DNA of 64,000 nucleotides from Flavipsychrobacter sp. (GTDB lineage: Bacteria > Bacteroidota > Bacteroidia > Chitinophagales > Chitinophagaceae). Positions 44,778 through 54,364 of the stretch are shown here, piece after piece (the stretch's first letter is position 1; each line of letters starts with the position of its first letter). The translations under genes and the position numbers were made by a program. The stretch covers positions 1 to 64,000 of the forward strand of contig JARLGY010000030.1 in the NCBI GenBank assembly GCA_031292525.1. The letters run 5' to 3'. The notes below the pieces were generated by a model. It searched no databases, was not told the DNA's origin, and saw nothing but the letters and a program-made list of their open reading frames with translations.

Positions 44778-45485
44778 ATGCGTAAATGCTTTGCACTGCT
44801 GGCAATAATTACTTTTTTTTCAACATTAACTTTTGGACAGGATGTTGCTGGCAACAGTGATAATGTGGCCCCACCCATTAAAAAGCCATCACGCGATTTT
44901 GTGATGCTGCAGTTCAATTATAATAACTGGGCATCTAAGCCTGCAGAGGTAAGGCCTAAAGGTCTGGGATATGGCTTTAATGGCTTTCTATGCTATGATT
45001 TTCCTATAAAGAAGACCAATCTGAGCTTTGCTACAGGCTTGGGAGTAAAAGTATCTGTGATATACATGGATCAGCAATACCTGAAGAATACGGATACAGC
45101 TGCTGCCGCAATAGCTACTTTTGCTGATACAAATGCATATAAACGTTACAAGTTTGTAACTACATATCTCACAGCCCCTTTCGAGCTCAGGTACTTTAGC
45201 AATAAGCTAAACAGGAACAAGGGCTTTAAAGCTGCCATAGGGGTACAGGTGGGTACACTTCTGGGGTCGCATACCAAGGGCGTGCGCACTGTAAATGGTA
45301 GCACTGTAAAGGATAAAGAAAATACCAATCGCTATGTAAGCCAGTGGGATTTTGCCGCTACTGCGCGTGTAGGTTATGGCAACTTCTCATTATTTGGTTC
45401 GTATAACCTCACTAATGTATTTAAGGATAACGTAGGGCCTACACTTACGCCTTATTCTATAGGGCTTTGCCTTACTGGATTATAA
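44778..45485 (+). CDS. Outer-membrane beta-barrel protein, PorT-like
   Basis: A 235-residue protein with a signal peptide (CFALLAIITFFSTLTFGQ) and repeated beta strands (FVMLQFNYNNWASKP, TYLTAPFELRYFSN, AAIGVQVGTLLGSH and a terminal SIGLCLTGL). TAPFELRYFS followed by a strand pair is typical of PorT-family barrels of Bacteroidota. Function unknown. It has its own -7 element TATATTTG (44753-44760) and a strong hairpin terminator, so it is probably monocistronic. Confidence 0.75.
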   Translation: MRKCFALLAIITFFSTLTFGQDVAGNSDNVAPPIKKPSRDFVMLQFNYNNWASKPAEVRPKGLGYGFNGFLCYDFPIKKTNLSFATGLGVKVSVIYMDQQYLKNTDTAAAAIATFADTNAYKRYKFVTTYLTAPFELRYFSNKLNRNKGFKAAIGVQVGTLLGSHTKGVRTVNGSTVKDKENTNRYVSQWDFAATARVGYGNFSLFGSYNLTNVFKDNVGPTLTPYSIGLCLTGL

Positions 45486-45516
45486 TAGTCTAGTCTAAAC
45501 ATACAAGACCAATAAT

Positions 45517-45556
45517 AAAAATGGTGGGCATCTTAGATGCCCACCATTTTTATTAT
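45517..45556 (+). terminator. Intrinsic terminator
   Basis: 16-bp perfect stem (arm AAAAATGGTGGGCATC) with a TTA loop and T-run, after the barrel-protein gene. Confidence 0.85.
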
Positions 45557-45647
45557 GCAGTAGTCTGTGATCTAACACCAGTTCGGAGGTTAATCCTGGC
45601 AATACTATCCTTGTCAAAAGATATAATTTCAGGAAACTATTCATCCC

Positions 45648-45690
45648 CAGCTTCCCAAGCTGGGGTTCGCGAGTCCAGGTCTCACCCTCC
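45648..45690 (+). pseudogene. tRNA-Gly(CCC) 3'-half relic
   Basis: Forty-three nt match the anticodon arm, variable loop, T arm and acceptor 3' strand of the tRNA-Gly at 27841-27916 at 35 of 43 positions without gaps. Identity covers CAGCTTCCCAAGCTG (whole anticodon loop) and TCGCGAGTCC. No matching 5' half precedes it, and the T stem and acceptor pairs are broken, so it cannot be a tRNA. It lies in a 332-bp stretch (45486-45817) that otherwise holds only the preceding terminator and the kinase promoter region. Confidence 0.5.
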
Positions 45691-45817
45691 TTTCTCAGTT
45701 TTTTAAGCTATTATATTTACGCTATCTACACTTCATGACACACATTCTTCGCTTCACCCGAATTGCCTTGTATAGGTTATGCTTTCCTATAAACTTTGTG
45801 TCTATAAAACAACCATC

Positions 45818-46864
45818 ATGCAACAGCCTAATAGCATATTATCAAAATTAAATAAACACTTTCGTGTCATGGCCATCGCTTACCCTGTGGTGCTAGCTAT
45901 CAATCTTACCAACAACTGGGGTTACTATGCAAGTGGCGGCGACTGGCGGCCAAGTATATTCTTCACACTATCGGCAACAACATTGAGCTGGCTCACATAT
46001 GTTCTATTCAATGAACTGTTCCTCGTAAAGCTGCTTAAGTACAAGGGCTGGGAATACTGGAAGCAACATCCTTTTTATTTATTCTTGTTCATCGTTTGTA
46101 TCTCTATTGCGTTTGGCAGTGTACTGATGACAGGTATGATGGGTTTTATGGCCGTGTTTTTTCACTGGAACAGTTCCCCCAGCGACTACCTGATGAATAG
46201 TACATTTATGGTGCTGTTCACACTCATTTTCACCCTGATGGCCTACGGGGCCGAGTTTATAAAACAATGGAAAATAAGCACTGACGACAATGCAAGAATG
46301 CGTGAGGAAATGGTACGTGGCCAATATGAATTACTTAAAACCCAGGTAAATCCACATTTCCTGTTCAACTCATTAAATACACTCAGTTCCATAATACCAT
46401 CTAAACCCGATGTGGCAGTACTTTTTGTGCAGCAAATGGCGCGTGTTTTCCGTTATTCTTTAAATCATATTTCTGAAAACACGGTTTCGTTAGCTATTGA
46501 AATGAAGATCGTCGAATCGTATATCTTCATCAATAAACAACGATACGGCGAGAAGCTCATTGTAAACATCAATATCACCGAGGCAGCACTGGAATCGCAG
46601 ATCGTTACGCAGTCTTTACTTATGCTTGTTGAAAATGCGATAAAACATAACGAACTTTCTGAAGAGCATCCGCTAACCATGGACATTTATAATGAAGGGA
46701 GTATACTGGTAACCATGAACACATTGCAACCTAAAAAGATAATGGAAGAATCGACGGGCATAGGTTTGGCAAATGTTGTAAGCAGGTATAAAAGTGTAAG
46801 TAATATACCTGTTGTTATTGACAAGCAACATGATCTCTTTATTGTAAAGATGCCACTACTATAG
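45818..46864 (+). CDS. Sensor histidine kinase, LytS/YehU type
   Basis: A 348-residue kinase from the ATG at 45818. Four transmembrane segments fill the N-terminal half. A short coiled helix leads to the His_kinase domain with the phosphorylated His180 in LKTQVNPHFLFNSLNTLSS. The C-terminal ATPase has LLMLVENAIKHNELS (N box) and STGIGLANVVSRY (G box). It is 2 bp upstream of a LytTR-type response regulator, its obvious partner. Ligand unknown. A near-consensus promoter (TTG at 45768-45770, 20 nt, AAACTTTG) lies upstream. Confidence 0.92.
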   Translation: MQQPNSILSKLNKHFRVMAIAYPVVLAINLTNNWGYYASGGDWRPSIFFTLSATTLSWLTYVLFNELFLVKLLKYKGWEYWKQHPFYLFLFIVCISIAFGSVLMTGMMGFMAVFFHWNSSPSDYLMNSTFMVLFTLIFTLMAYGAEFIKQWKISTDDNARMREEMVRGQYELLKTQVNPHFLFNSLNTLSSIIPSKPDVAVLFVQQMARVFRYSLNHISENTVSLAIEMKIVESYIFINKQRYGEKLIVNINITEAALESQIVTQSLLMLVENAIKHNELSEEHPLTMDIYNEGSILVTMNTLQPKKIMEESTGIGLANVVSRYKSVSNIPVVIDKQHDLFIVKMPLL

Positions 46865-46866
46865 CT

Positions 46867-47622
46867 ATGAACATCCTGATGCTCGAAGACGAACGCGAAG
46901 CCGCTGCACAGTTGGTACAGATGGTAAAACGGATAGACCCAACGGCAAATATCATTGCTGTAATGGAGACCGTACGCAAAACATGCGATTGGTTGTCTGT
47001 TCACCCGCATCCCGATCTGATACTGGCAGATGTACAACTTGCAGATGGAATCAGTCTTGATGTTTTTGCAAAGGTAAAAGTGAATGTGCCTGTTATCTTT
47101 ATCACTGCTTACGATGAATATACCCTGAAGGCATTTAAGTTGAACAGCATTGATTATATTTTAAAACCTGTTGATGAGACTGAATTAAAGGCAGCGTTTA
47201 CCAAGTATCATGCGCTTAAAAGCAATGCAGCCATTTCAAATGAACACCTGTATAAATTGCTGGAACACGTGAATAACAGGTACCTGTCCCGTTTTATAGT
47301 AAAGTACAGGGATGAGTTGCGCATTATTGCCATAGAGCAGGTATGTTACCTGCATGCCATAGACCGCATTGTATTTCTTCATACCCTAAGTGGAGAAAGG
47401 TATATTGTAGACAACTCGCTGGATGAGCTAGAAAAAGAACTGGATCCGCACCTGTTTTTCAGGCTCAATCGCCAATACATCTCACCATTCAATTCTATAC
47501 AAAAGATCAGTAATCATTTTAATGGCAAACTAAAACTGGATTTAAAAAACTGTGCCGATGATAAAATATTTATAAGTCGGGAGAAAGCACAAGCTTTCAG
47601 GAAATGGATCGCAGGTAATTAA
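46867..47622 (+). CDS. LytTR-family response regulator
   Basis: A 251-residue DNA-binding regulator. The receiver domain has the phosphorylatable Asp55 in LILADVQLADG, the Thr/Ser region FITAYDEYTLKAF and Lys in YILKPVDE. The C-terminal LytTR domain reads FIVKYRDELRIIAIEQVCYL, ERYIVDNSLDELEKEL and FRLNRQYI. It forms a two-component pair with the preceding LytS-like kinase. LytTR regulators often control surface and extracellular functions. The 1734-residue secreted protein starts 273 bp downstream and could be a target, though this is only inferred. Confidence 0.92.
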   Translation: MNILMLEDEREAAAQLVQMVKRIDPTANIIAVMETVRKTCDWLSVHPHPDLILADVQLADGISLDVFAKVKVNVPVIFITAYDEYTLKAFKLNSIDYILKPVDETELKAAFTKYHALKSNAAISNEHLYKLLEHVNNRYLSRFIVKYRDELRIIAIEQVCYLHAIDRIVFLHTLSGERYIVDNSLDELEKELDPHLFFRLNRQYISPFNSIQKISNHFNGKLKLDLKNCADDKIFISREKAQAFRKWIAGN

Positions 47623-47792
47623 TATTTGCTGGCATAGATTATAGCCAATACTTCAAATTCTCTCAATGAAATGTGAATATAAAAAATGAATGAGTTACCT
47701 TAGTAGTACATAGCTCTATCATAATAATGTAAAAACATGTGACATTGTATGCTTTACCCATCAGATCAAGAAAAATATCAAATCTGATCGTG

Positions 47793-47800
47793 TACTTTTG
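47793..47800 (+). promoter_or_regulatory. -7 element upstream of the giant PKD protein
   Basis: TACTTTTG matches TAnnTTTG, 95 bp before the ATG; no TTG at -33 spacing. Confidence 0.3.
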
Positions 47801-47895
47801 TTGCATATTATAGGATAAAGCGCCTCCTTTACCCTTTGGCAAAGGAAGATATTAAGCCCCAAACTTTTTAAAGAGAGAAAATCAATTATCAGTGT

Positions 47896-50800
47896 ATGAA
47901 TAGAATTCTATACGCCTTACTGTGTATAGTTGTATATGGAGCTATGCCTTGTTTGCTAAAAGCGCAACCCATAGCAAACTTTACTGCTAGTAATACTAGT
48001 GGTTGTGCACCTGTTGTAGTGCAATTCACAGACCAAAGTACCGGTAGCCCTACCGGCTGGTCCTGGAGCCTGGGCAACAGTACTACCTCCACACTCCAAA
48101 ACCCTTCAACCACCTACACTACCGCTGGCACTTATACTGTAACATTAACTGTAACAAATGCTTCAGGCAGCAACACCAAAACCATTTCCAATATCATAAC
48201 AGTATCGGCCCAGCCTTTTGCAAATTTTGTTGCTGATGATTCAGGATCTGTCTGTCTTCCAAAAACCATTAATTTTCAAAACACCTCTGTTTCTAACAGC
48301 ACCGGTACTTACCTGTGGGATTTTGGCGATGGCACAACGAGTACTTCCAGCAACCCATCGCACACCTATACCACCTCTGGCAACTACAATGTAACACTGG
48401 TTGTAACCAATGCCGCTGGCTGCACCAAAACAATTATAAAAACTGCATACATACAAGCATTACCTTCTCCTATTGTCAACTTTTCATCATCCAACAATAT
48501 AGCATGCAATGCCCCTACAACTGTAAACTTTACCAGCACATCTGCCACTACAGCCACCTATAGCTGGAGCTTCGGTGATGGGGGAACATCTACGTCAACA
48601 AATCCAGCACACAGTTATAGCGCAACAGGCACCTACAACGTTACACTTATTGCTACAGGATCTAATGGCTGTGTAGATACTGCTATAAAAAATGCTTTTG
48701 TGGTTATAGCACACCCTACAGCTGCTTTTAGTTCAAGTGCCAGCTCTGCATGCATGGGTACACCATTTGTTTTTACCAACCAGTCTTTACCTGCATCTGT
48801 AAATTCTCTTTGGTCATTTGGCGATGGCAATACCAGCCTGGCTACCAGCCCTACACATAATTACACTGCATCCGGCACCTATACCGTAAAACTCGTAAGC
48901 AGTGCAGGCTCGTGTGCTGACTCTGCAACCCAAACAGTAACCGTACTTACAAAACCTACAGTAAACTTTACATCCAATACTACATGGGGTTGCACTACCC
49001 CATTCACAGTACAATTTCAAGATAATACAGTAAATGGCAACACTTGGGCGTGGCGCTTTGGCGACGGGGGAACATCCACATCCCAAAGCCCTTCTCATGT
49101 TTATTCTTCAACAGGCAATTACTCTGTTACCCTGGTAGTTACAAATAGTAATGGCTGTACCGACTCTTTAACAAAACCCAACAATATCACTGTAGGCACA
49201 CCGTCTGCCAGCCTTACAGCAGCTGCCCCAGGCGGCACCTGCACACCAGCAACATTCAATTTCAATATCGTCATATCGCCCAACATTACCCCAACCTCTT
49301 TCAGTTACAATTATGGTGATGGTACATCAGGCTCCAGCCCTTCTCATACCTACTCTACTGCAGGCACTTACACCGTTACCTATACTTATACACTAGCTGC
49401 AGGCTGCACTTATACTGCCACTACAACGGTTACAGCCGGTACAAAGCCTACAGCATCCTTTAACGCGGCTCCGCTTACTACTTGCCCAGCAACAAATATC
49501 ACTTTCACCAACAACTCCACGGGTGCACTTTACTACCAATGGCTTTATGGCGATGGGCTTTCGGGTACGGCAACTAATCCCATTCACAGCTACGAAATAA
49601 CCGGGACTGCTACCGTAACGCTAATCGCCTTTGGTGTGGGTGGCTGCGCGGATACTATGATCCGTCCAAACTATGTAACCGTACTTTTGCCTCATGCCCA
49701 GTTTACACCAAGCTATACTTGCAGTAACAGTCTGCAGGTAAATTTTACAGACAACTCAAATGGTGCCAATACATGGCTGTGGCATTTTGGAGATGGGACT
49801 ACATCATCTACACAAAATCCATCTCATACCTATGCAAGCGGTGGTTTGGATACCGTATCACTCACAGTACACAACAATATCACGGGCTGTAACGATACTT
49901 ATATCTTAACCATCAATCTGTCATCTGCAACTGTTCCATTCCTGCATGCCACTGATTCTACCACTTGTAAGAATACACCCGTTGTTTTTAATACTGCATC
50001 TTCATTTGTATCGTACTTGTGGAGTTTTGGCGATGGCACTGTAAACTTTGCCGGTTCAAGCACCAGCCATACTTATAGCACAGCAGGAGTGTACACTGTA
50101 AAAGTTATTTTATTAGACGCGCGCGGGTGCGCTGATACAATAACTAAAACTAATTATGTGAGCGTAGGTGGCCCCACCGCTGCATTTTCAGCATCAGCAT
50201 TTTCTGGTTGCTTGCCACTAAACATACAGTTTACAGACCAGAGCAGCGCTATAGCCACAGCACCAATAGCTAACCGCATATGGAAGTATGGTGATGGCAG
50301 TATCACTACTGGTAATTCCGTCGGTTCTTCGCACACATATACTACCACGGGCAGCTTTCCTGTATCCCTTGTAGTAACAGATGTAAACGGTTGCACAGAT
50401 TCTGTTGTTAAACCAAATTACATACAGACCACAAAACCACATGCACAATTTACCACAAACGACACCACGGTGTGCATCAATACAAACGTCAATTTCTTTA
50501 ATTCTTCTACCGGCAATAATCTTACTTATCTGTGGAGCTTTGGCGATGGCATTACCTCTTTTGCAGTGACGCCTTTTCATGCGTACATCACAGCAGGCGC
50601 TTATACAGTAAGCCTTATAGTTACAGATGCAACAGGTTGTAAAGACACCATGACACGCACTGCTTATGTACACATAGGCACTTTATATGCAAGCTTTAAT
50701 ATCAACGACAGCTTTGCGACCTGTCCTCCACTTACCGTAAATGCAACCAATACCACTCCCGGCACAAATACCTACACTTGGGCCTTTGGCAACGGCAGCC

Positions 50801-53100
50801 AGTCTGTGCTTACAAATCCCAGCACTGTATATACTTATCCTGGTGTTTATCACATAAAACTTACAGTTCACAATGCATCCGGCTGCGCAGATTCTACGGT
50901 ACGGAATGTTGCAGTATTAGGCCCTACAGGCACTTTCAACGTAAACACATTTGCGGGTTGTTCTCCACTAACAGTATTGCTCAGTGTTACCAATACAAGT
51001 GGGGCTACATCTTACACCTGGGACCTCAATAATGGTTATACCCAATCTACTACTGCCACCTCGTTTAACTATACCTACACCCAAACTGGTAAGTATGTGC
51101 CGTTGGTGGTCATCAGCAATGGTACCTGCCAGGTACCTGTGGTGGGCGATACTGTTTATTCAGATCACCTGAATGCAGATTTCACCTTCCCCTCTGCAAA
51201 TTATTGTACACCTGCACCCGTCAATTTCACAGACACTTCTTCCACCTCTTTATCGCCTATAGCCAGCCGCACCTGGAGCTTTGGCGACGGTACTACAGGC
51301 ACAGGGCATAACCCTGTACACACCTATACAAGCGGAGGCACTTACCAGGTTCGGCTTATTACCAGTAATTTATCCGGCTGCACCGACACCATTGTCAAAA
51401 CAATAACCATCAATCAGAAACCGACAATCACTATAACCGGCAATCAGTCCATATGTCCGGGACAGACTGCGCAAGTTACCCTGGCAGCTACAGGTGCGGC
51501 TACTTATTCCTGGACACCCGGCACGGGCCTTGCCTGCAGCACTTGTAGCAGCACAACAGTACTGCCAGCAGCCACAACAACCTACACATTAGTGGGCACC
51601 AGCACAAACGGATGCAAGGATACGGTTACAACTACTGTTGTGGTCAATACATTGCCAACGGTAAGCACTGGTACTAACCAAACCATTTGCGCCAACCACT
51701 CAGCTACATTGGGAGCAAGTGGTGCATCTACTTATTTATGGTCCCCTGCCACAGGACTATCATGCACTGCATGTGCAAATCCCATTGCCAACCCCGCTAT
51801 CACTACCGTCTATACCGTAAAGGGCACCAGTACAAATGGATGTTCTGCTACAGGTAGTGTTACTGTGTTTGTAAATGCGGTGCCTGTATCACAGCTCGAT
51901 TCCAGCAAAAATATTTGTATTGGCAAGTCTGTTCTATTGCCAGGCACTGCCACCGGCGCTGTCAGCTACCTGTGGTATCCGGCTGCTGGTTTGTCTTGCA
52001 CTACATGTGCTATTCCTTTTGCCAACCCAACAGTTACAACCACTTATTCAGAGGTAACACAGGCGGGTAACGGCTGCAACGACACGGCACATATTGTAGT
52101 GATAGTAAACCCGTTGCCAGTTGTAACGGTAGGGTCACAAAATGTGTGTGCACATGTTCCCACACAGGTCACAGCAACCGGTGCTCAAACGTATGTATGG
52201 TCTCCTGCTGCCGGCTTATCATGCAGTACATGTAACGCGCCTTATGTTAACATCGGCAGTAATACTGCATATACCATCACCGGTACCGACGCCCATGGTT
52301 GTATAGATTCAACATCTGTACTATTCACAGTCATCAATCGCGTACCTACTTCAGTTGGCAATGGCGATAGCATATGCCAGGGCATCACTGTGCAGTTGAG
52401 TGCGTCTGGAGGTGTCAGCTATTCATGGATCCCCGCCAATGGCGTCAGCGATCCAACCAGCGCTACGCCCACTGCTACACCTAATGGCAGCATCAATTAT
52501 ATCGTTTACATAAAAGAGAATCAATGTTTCACAGATACGGGCATCGTTACCGTTATTGTTTATCCTATGCCTACTGTAAGTGCCGGCGCTAACCAAACTA
52601 TACTAGATGGACAAACCGTACACCTGGATGTAAAAAACAGTCCGGATGTGGTGAGCTTCTCATGGTCGCCAACACAATGGCTGAGTTGTACAGATTGCCA
52701 AATCCCGTCTGCAACACCACAGAAAAGCACAACCTATACGGTCACTGTAACAGGCCAGGGTGGTTGCAAAGACAGCGCACAAACTACGGTGTTCCTCAAA
52801 TGCCAAAACGGCCAGGTATTCATACCCAATATATTTACACCCAATGGCGATGGTGCCAACGATAAGTTTTATATAAGCGGCAAGGGGATCGTAAATGTAA
52901 AACGGATCAGTGTTTATAACCGCTGGGGCGAAGAAGTATATAGTGCGGCCAATGTTCCTGTAAATGACCCCAACAGTGGTTGGGATGGTAAATACAAAGG
53001 GCAGTTGCTGAAGCCCGATGTTTTTGTGTACGCTATTACTGTTGTATGTGAGACAGGCGAGCTACTGGAATATAAAGGAGATGTGTCATTGATACAATAA
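47896..53100 (+). CDS. Giant PKD/Ig-like T9SS type B cargo (gliding-motility-type C-terminus)
   Basis: A 1734-residue secreted adhesin-like protein. A signal peptide (YALLCIVVYGAMPCLLKAQ) precedes about 14 PKD-like domains (to about residue 1175), each with a W-x-FGDG-type turn, for example TYLWDFGDGTTSTSSNPSH and TWAWRFGDGGTSTSQSPSH, ending in an NGC-type disulfide strand. Six Ig-like repeats follow (about 1176-1640) with QTICANHSATL / TYLWSPATGLSC patterns, each with a CxxC. The C-terminal ~95 residues are a type B T9SS sorting domain: IFTPNGDGANDKFYI, VYNRWGEEVY and LKPDVFVYAITV. The PorP/SprF gene begins 74 bp downstream, the typical partner of type B cargo. Confidence 0.95.
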   Translation: MNRILYALLCIVVYGAMPCLLKAQPIANFTASNTSGCAPVVVQFTDQSTGSPTGWSWSLGNSTTSTLQNPSTTYTTAGTYTVTLTVTNASGSNTKTISNIITVSAQPFANFVADDSGSVCLPKTINFQNTSVSNSTGTYLWDFGDGTTSTSSNPSHTYTTSGNYNVTLVVTNAAGCTKTIIKTAYIQALPSPIVNFSSSNNIACNAPTTVNFTSTSATTATYSWSFGDGGTSTSTNPAHSYSATGTYNVTLIATGSNGCVDTAIKNAFVVIAHPTAAFSSSASSACMGTPFVFTNQSLPASVNSLWSFGDGNTSLATSPTHNYTASGTYTVKLVSSAGSCADSATQTVTVLTKPTVNFTSNTTWGCTTPFTVQFQDNTVNGNTWAWRFGDGGTSTSQSPSHVYSSTGNYSVTLVVTNSNGCTDSLTKPNNITVGTPSASLTAAAPGGTCTPATFNFNIVISPNITPTSFSYNYGDGTSGSSPSHTYSTAGTYTVTYTYTLAAGCTYTATTTVTAGTKPTASFNAAPLTTCPATNITFTNNSTGALYYQWLYGDGLSGTATNPIHSYEITGTATVTLIAFGVGGCADTMIRPNYVTVLLPHAQFTPSYTCSNSLQVNFTDNSNGANTWLWHFGDGTTSSTQNPSHTYASGGLDTVSLTVHNNITGCNDTYILTINLSSATVPFLHATDSTTCKNTPVVFNTASSFVSYLWSFGDGTVNFAGSSTSHTYSTAGVYTVKVILLDARGCADTITKTNYVSVGGPTAAFSASAFSGCLPLNIQFTDQSSAIATAPIANRIWKYGDGSITTGNSVGSSHTYTTTGSFPVSLVVTDVNGCTDSVVKPNYIQTTKPHAQFTTNDTTVCINTNVNFFNSSTGNNLTYLWSFGDGITSFAVTPFHAYITAGAYTVSLIVTDATGCKDTMTRTAYVHIGTLYASFNINDSFATCPPLTVNATNTTPGTNTYTWAFGNGSQSVLTNPSTVYTYPGVYHIKLTVHNASGCADSTVRNVAVLGPTGTFNVNTFAGCSPLTVLLSVTNTSGATSYTWDLNNGYTQSTTATSFNYTYTQTGKYVPLVVISNGTCQVPVVGDTVYSDHLNADFTFPSANYCTPAPVNFTDTSSTSLSPIASRTWSFGDGTTGTGHNPVHTYTSGGTYQVRLITSNLSGCTDTIVKTITINQKPTITITGNQSICPGQTAQVTLAATGAATYSWTPGTGLACSTCSSTTVLPAATTTYTLVGTSTNGCKDTVTTTVVVNTLPTVSTGTNQTICANHSATLGASGASTYLWSPATGLSCTACANPIANPAITTVYTVKGTSTNGCSATGSVTVFVNAVPVSQLDSSKNICIGKSVLLPGTATGAVSYLWYPAAGLSCTTCAIPFANPTVTTTYSEVTQAGNGCNDTAHIVVIVNPLPVVTVGSQNVCAHVPTQVTATGAQTYVWSPAAGLSCSTCNAPYVNIGSNTAYTITGTDAHGCIDSTSVLFTVINRVPTSVGNGDSICQGITVQLSASGGVSYSWIPANGVSDPTSATPTATPNGSINYIVYIKENQCFTDTGIVTVIVYPMPTVSAGANQTILDGQTVHLDVKNSPDVVSFSWSPTQWLSCTDCQIPSATPQKSTTYTVTVTGQGGCKDSAQTTVFLKCQNGQVFIPNIFTPNGDGANDKFYISGKGIVNVKRISVYNRWGEEVYSAANVPVNDPNSGWDGKYKGQLLKPDVFVYAITVVCETGELLEYKGDVSLIQ

Positions 53101-53174
53101 CATAAGAGGAACAGGCAACTTTAAGTAAACTAGAAAAAGTCTTTACGACCAACGATACTTTTAAAACAGATGTC

Positions 53175-54233
53175 ATGAAGAAATATTTTACCTTGTTAAT
53201 GGTGATGATGGTGGGGGGAGTTATGGACAAGGCAGTAGCCCAGGACATACATTTTTCGCAGTTTTACGATAACCCAATCCTGCGCAACCCTGCGCTTACA
53301 GGCATCTTTAGCGGCGACTATAAAGCGGGGGTCGATTACCGCTCGCAGTGGGCCAATATATCTGTACCCTATCAGACAGTGCTAGCCGACTTTGAAACAC
53401 GCATACCTATAGGTAAAGAGGTAAAAGACTTTCTAAGCCTGGGCCTGGTAGCTACTTATGATCATGCCGGAACTATTAGCTTCAATACGGTGCAGGTTTA
53501 TCCCGCCATCAACTACAATAAGAGTATGGAAGATGAGCATAACACTTTTTTCTCAGCAGGTTTTACCGGGGGATACATACAACGTTCCATAGACGTCAGC
53601 AAGGCTCAGTTCAGCAGCCAGTATATAAATGGCAGCTATTCATCTTACAACCCTACAGGCGAGAATACCAGCTTTAAAAACATACAGAGTTACGATCTTG
53701 GTGCAGGCATCAGCCTCAATGGTTCGTTAGGTACATACAACCACGCTAATTATTACATAGGTGTATCTGCTTACCATGTATTGCAGCCCAATCAAGCATT
53801 TCTGGCTACGGATGACCAGGTAAGGGTCACACCAAAGTTCGATGGTCAGTTTGGATTCAAATGTCGCCTGGATGATCAGTTTGCCATTACCGCCCATTTC
53901 AATTATACCATCCAATATCCTTACCAGGAAATAATAGGTGGTGGCCTGCTCAGCTGGCGCAATATAAACACATTAGAGCCCCACAATACGTTCACCATAT
54001 ACGCAGGTGCATTTTATCGCGTGGGAGATGCAATTATCCCTACATTCAAACTCGATCATAAAAACTATTCAGTCAACCTTTCTTATGATGTTACTTTATC
54101 TACCCTCCACACTGTTAACACAGGTGCAGGTGGTTTCGAAATATCCCTGTTCACCCGTGGCGTATTCTCAAAAGAGCGCACAGCTGCAGACGCTGTAAAG
54201 TGCCCTCACTTCGAGGTGCTGGACCAGGATTAG
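53175..54233 (+). CDS. T9SS membrane protein, PorP/SprF family
   Basis: A 352-residue outer-membrane barrel protein of the PorP/SprF family, needed for export or anchoring of type B cargo. The signal peptide ends in DKAVAQ, followed by the family motif DIHFSQFYDNPILRNPALTG and repeated strands (KAGVDYRSQWANIS, LSLGLVATYDHAG). Its first 74 bp of upstream spacing places it directly after the giant type B cargo, and the two are probably co-transcribed. No other core T9SS gene is visible in the window. Confidence 0.93.
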   Translation: MKKYFTLLMVMMVGGVMDKAVAQDIHFSQFYDNPILRNPALTGIFSGDYKAGVDYRSQWANISVPYQTVLADFETRIPIGKEVKDFLSLGLVATYDHAGTISFNTVQVYPAINYNKSMEDEHNTFFSAGFTGGYIQRSIDVSKAQFSSQYINGSYSSYNPTGENTSFKNIQSYDLGAGISLNGSLGTYNHANYYIGVSAYHVLQPNQAFLATDDQVRVTPKFDGQFGFKCRLDDQFAITAHFNYTIQYPYQEIIGGGLLSWRNINTLEPHNTFTIYAGAFYRVGDAIIPTFKLDHKNYSVNLSYDVTLSTLHTVNTGAGGFEISLFTRGVFSKERTAADAVKCPHFEVLDQD

Positions 54234-54283
54234 CCATTCTTCATTTAAATTGTCTATGAGAATTTATTTATGCCCTAAACTTG

Positions 54284-54308
54284 GTTAATGCAATTATGTT
54301 GCATTAAC
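54284..54308. promoter_or_regulatory. Perfect 10-bp palindromic operator, Zur/Fur-like
   Basis: Arms GTTAATGCAA and TTGCATTAAC with a 5-nt spacer (TTATG), perfectly symmetric. It sits 5 nt before the -7 element TATCTTTG (54313-54320) and covers the -33 region. The ATGCAA...TTGCAT type resembles recognition sites of zinc-sensing Fur-family repressors. The regulator is not encoded nearby, and no DNA-binding data exist here. Confidence 0.5.
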
Positions 54309-54312
54309 TACT

Positions 54313-54320
54313 TATCTTTG
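54313..54320 (+). promoter_or_regulatory. -7 element of the His-rich protein/TonB receptor operon
   Basis: TATCTTTG matches TAnnTTTG. Transcription would begin near 54326, about 40 nt before the first gene. The palindrome just upstream would block polymerase when occupied. Confidence 0.5.
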
Positions 54321-54364
54321 TTACATAAAAAATTTGAAGCAGTTATATCCTCCAGCTTCATACA

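Noticed and set aside
45521-45706. 61-codon plus-strand frame after the barrel-protein gene
   Set aside because: It runs through a terminator hairpin and the tRNA-like relic, so it is not a protein gene.
45779-45817. Upstream extension of the LytS-like kinase from 45779
   Set aside because: The added 13 residues overlap the promoter-like AAACTTTG element, and the ATG at 45818 gives the expected N-terminus.
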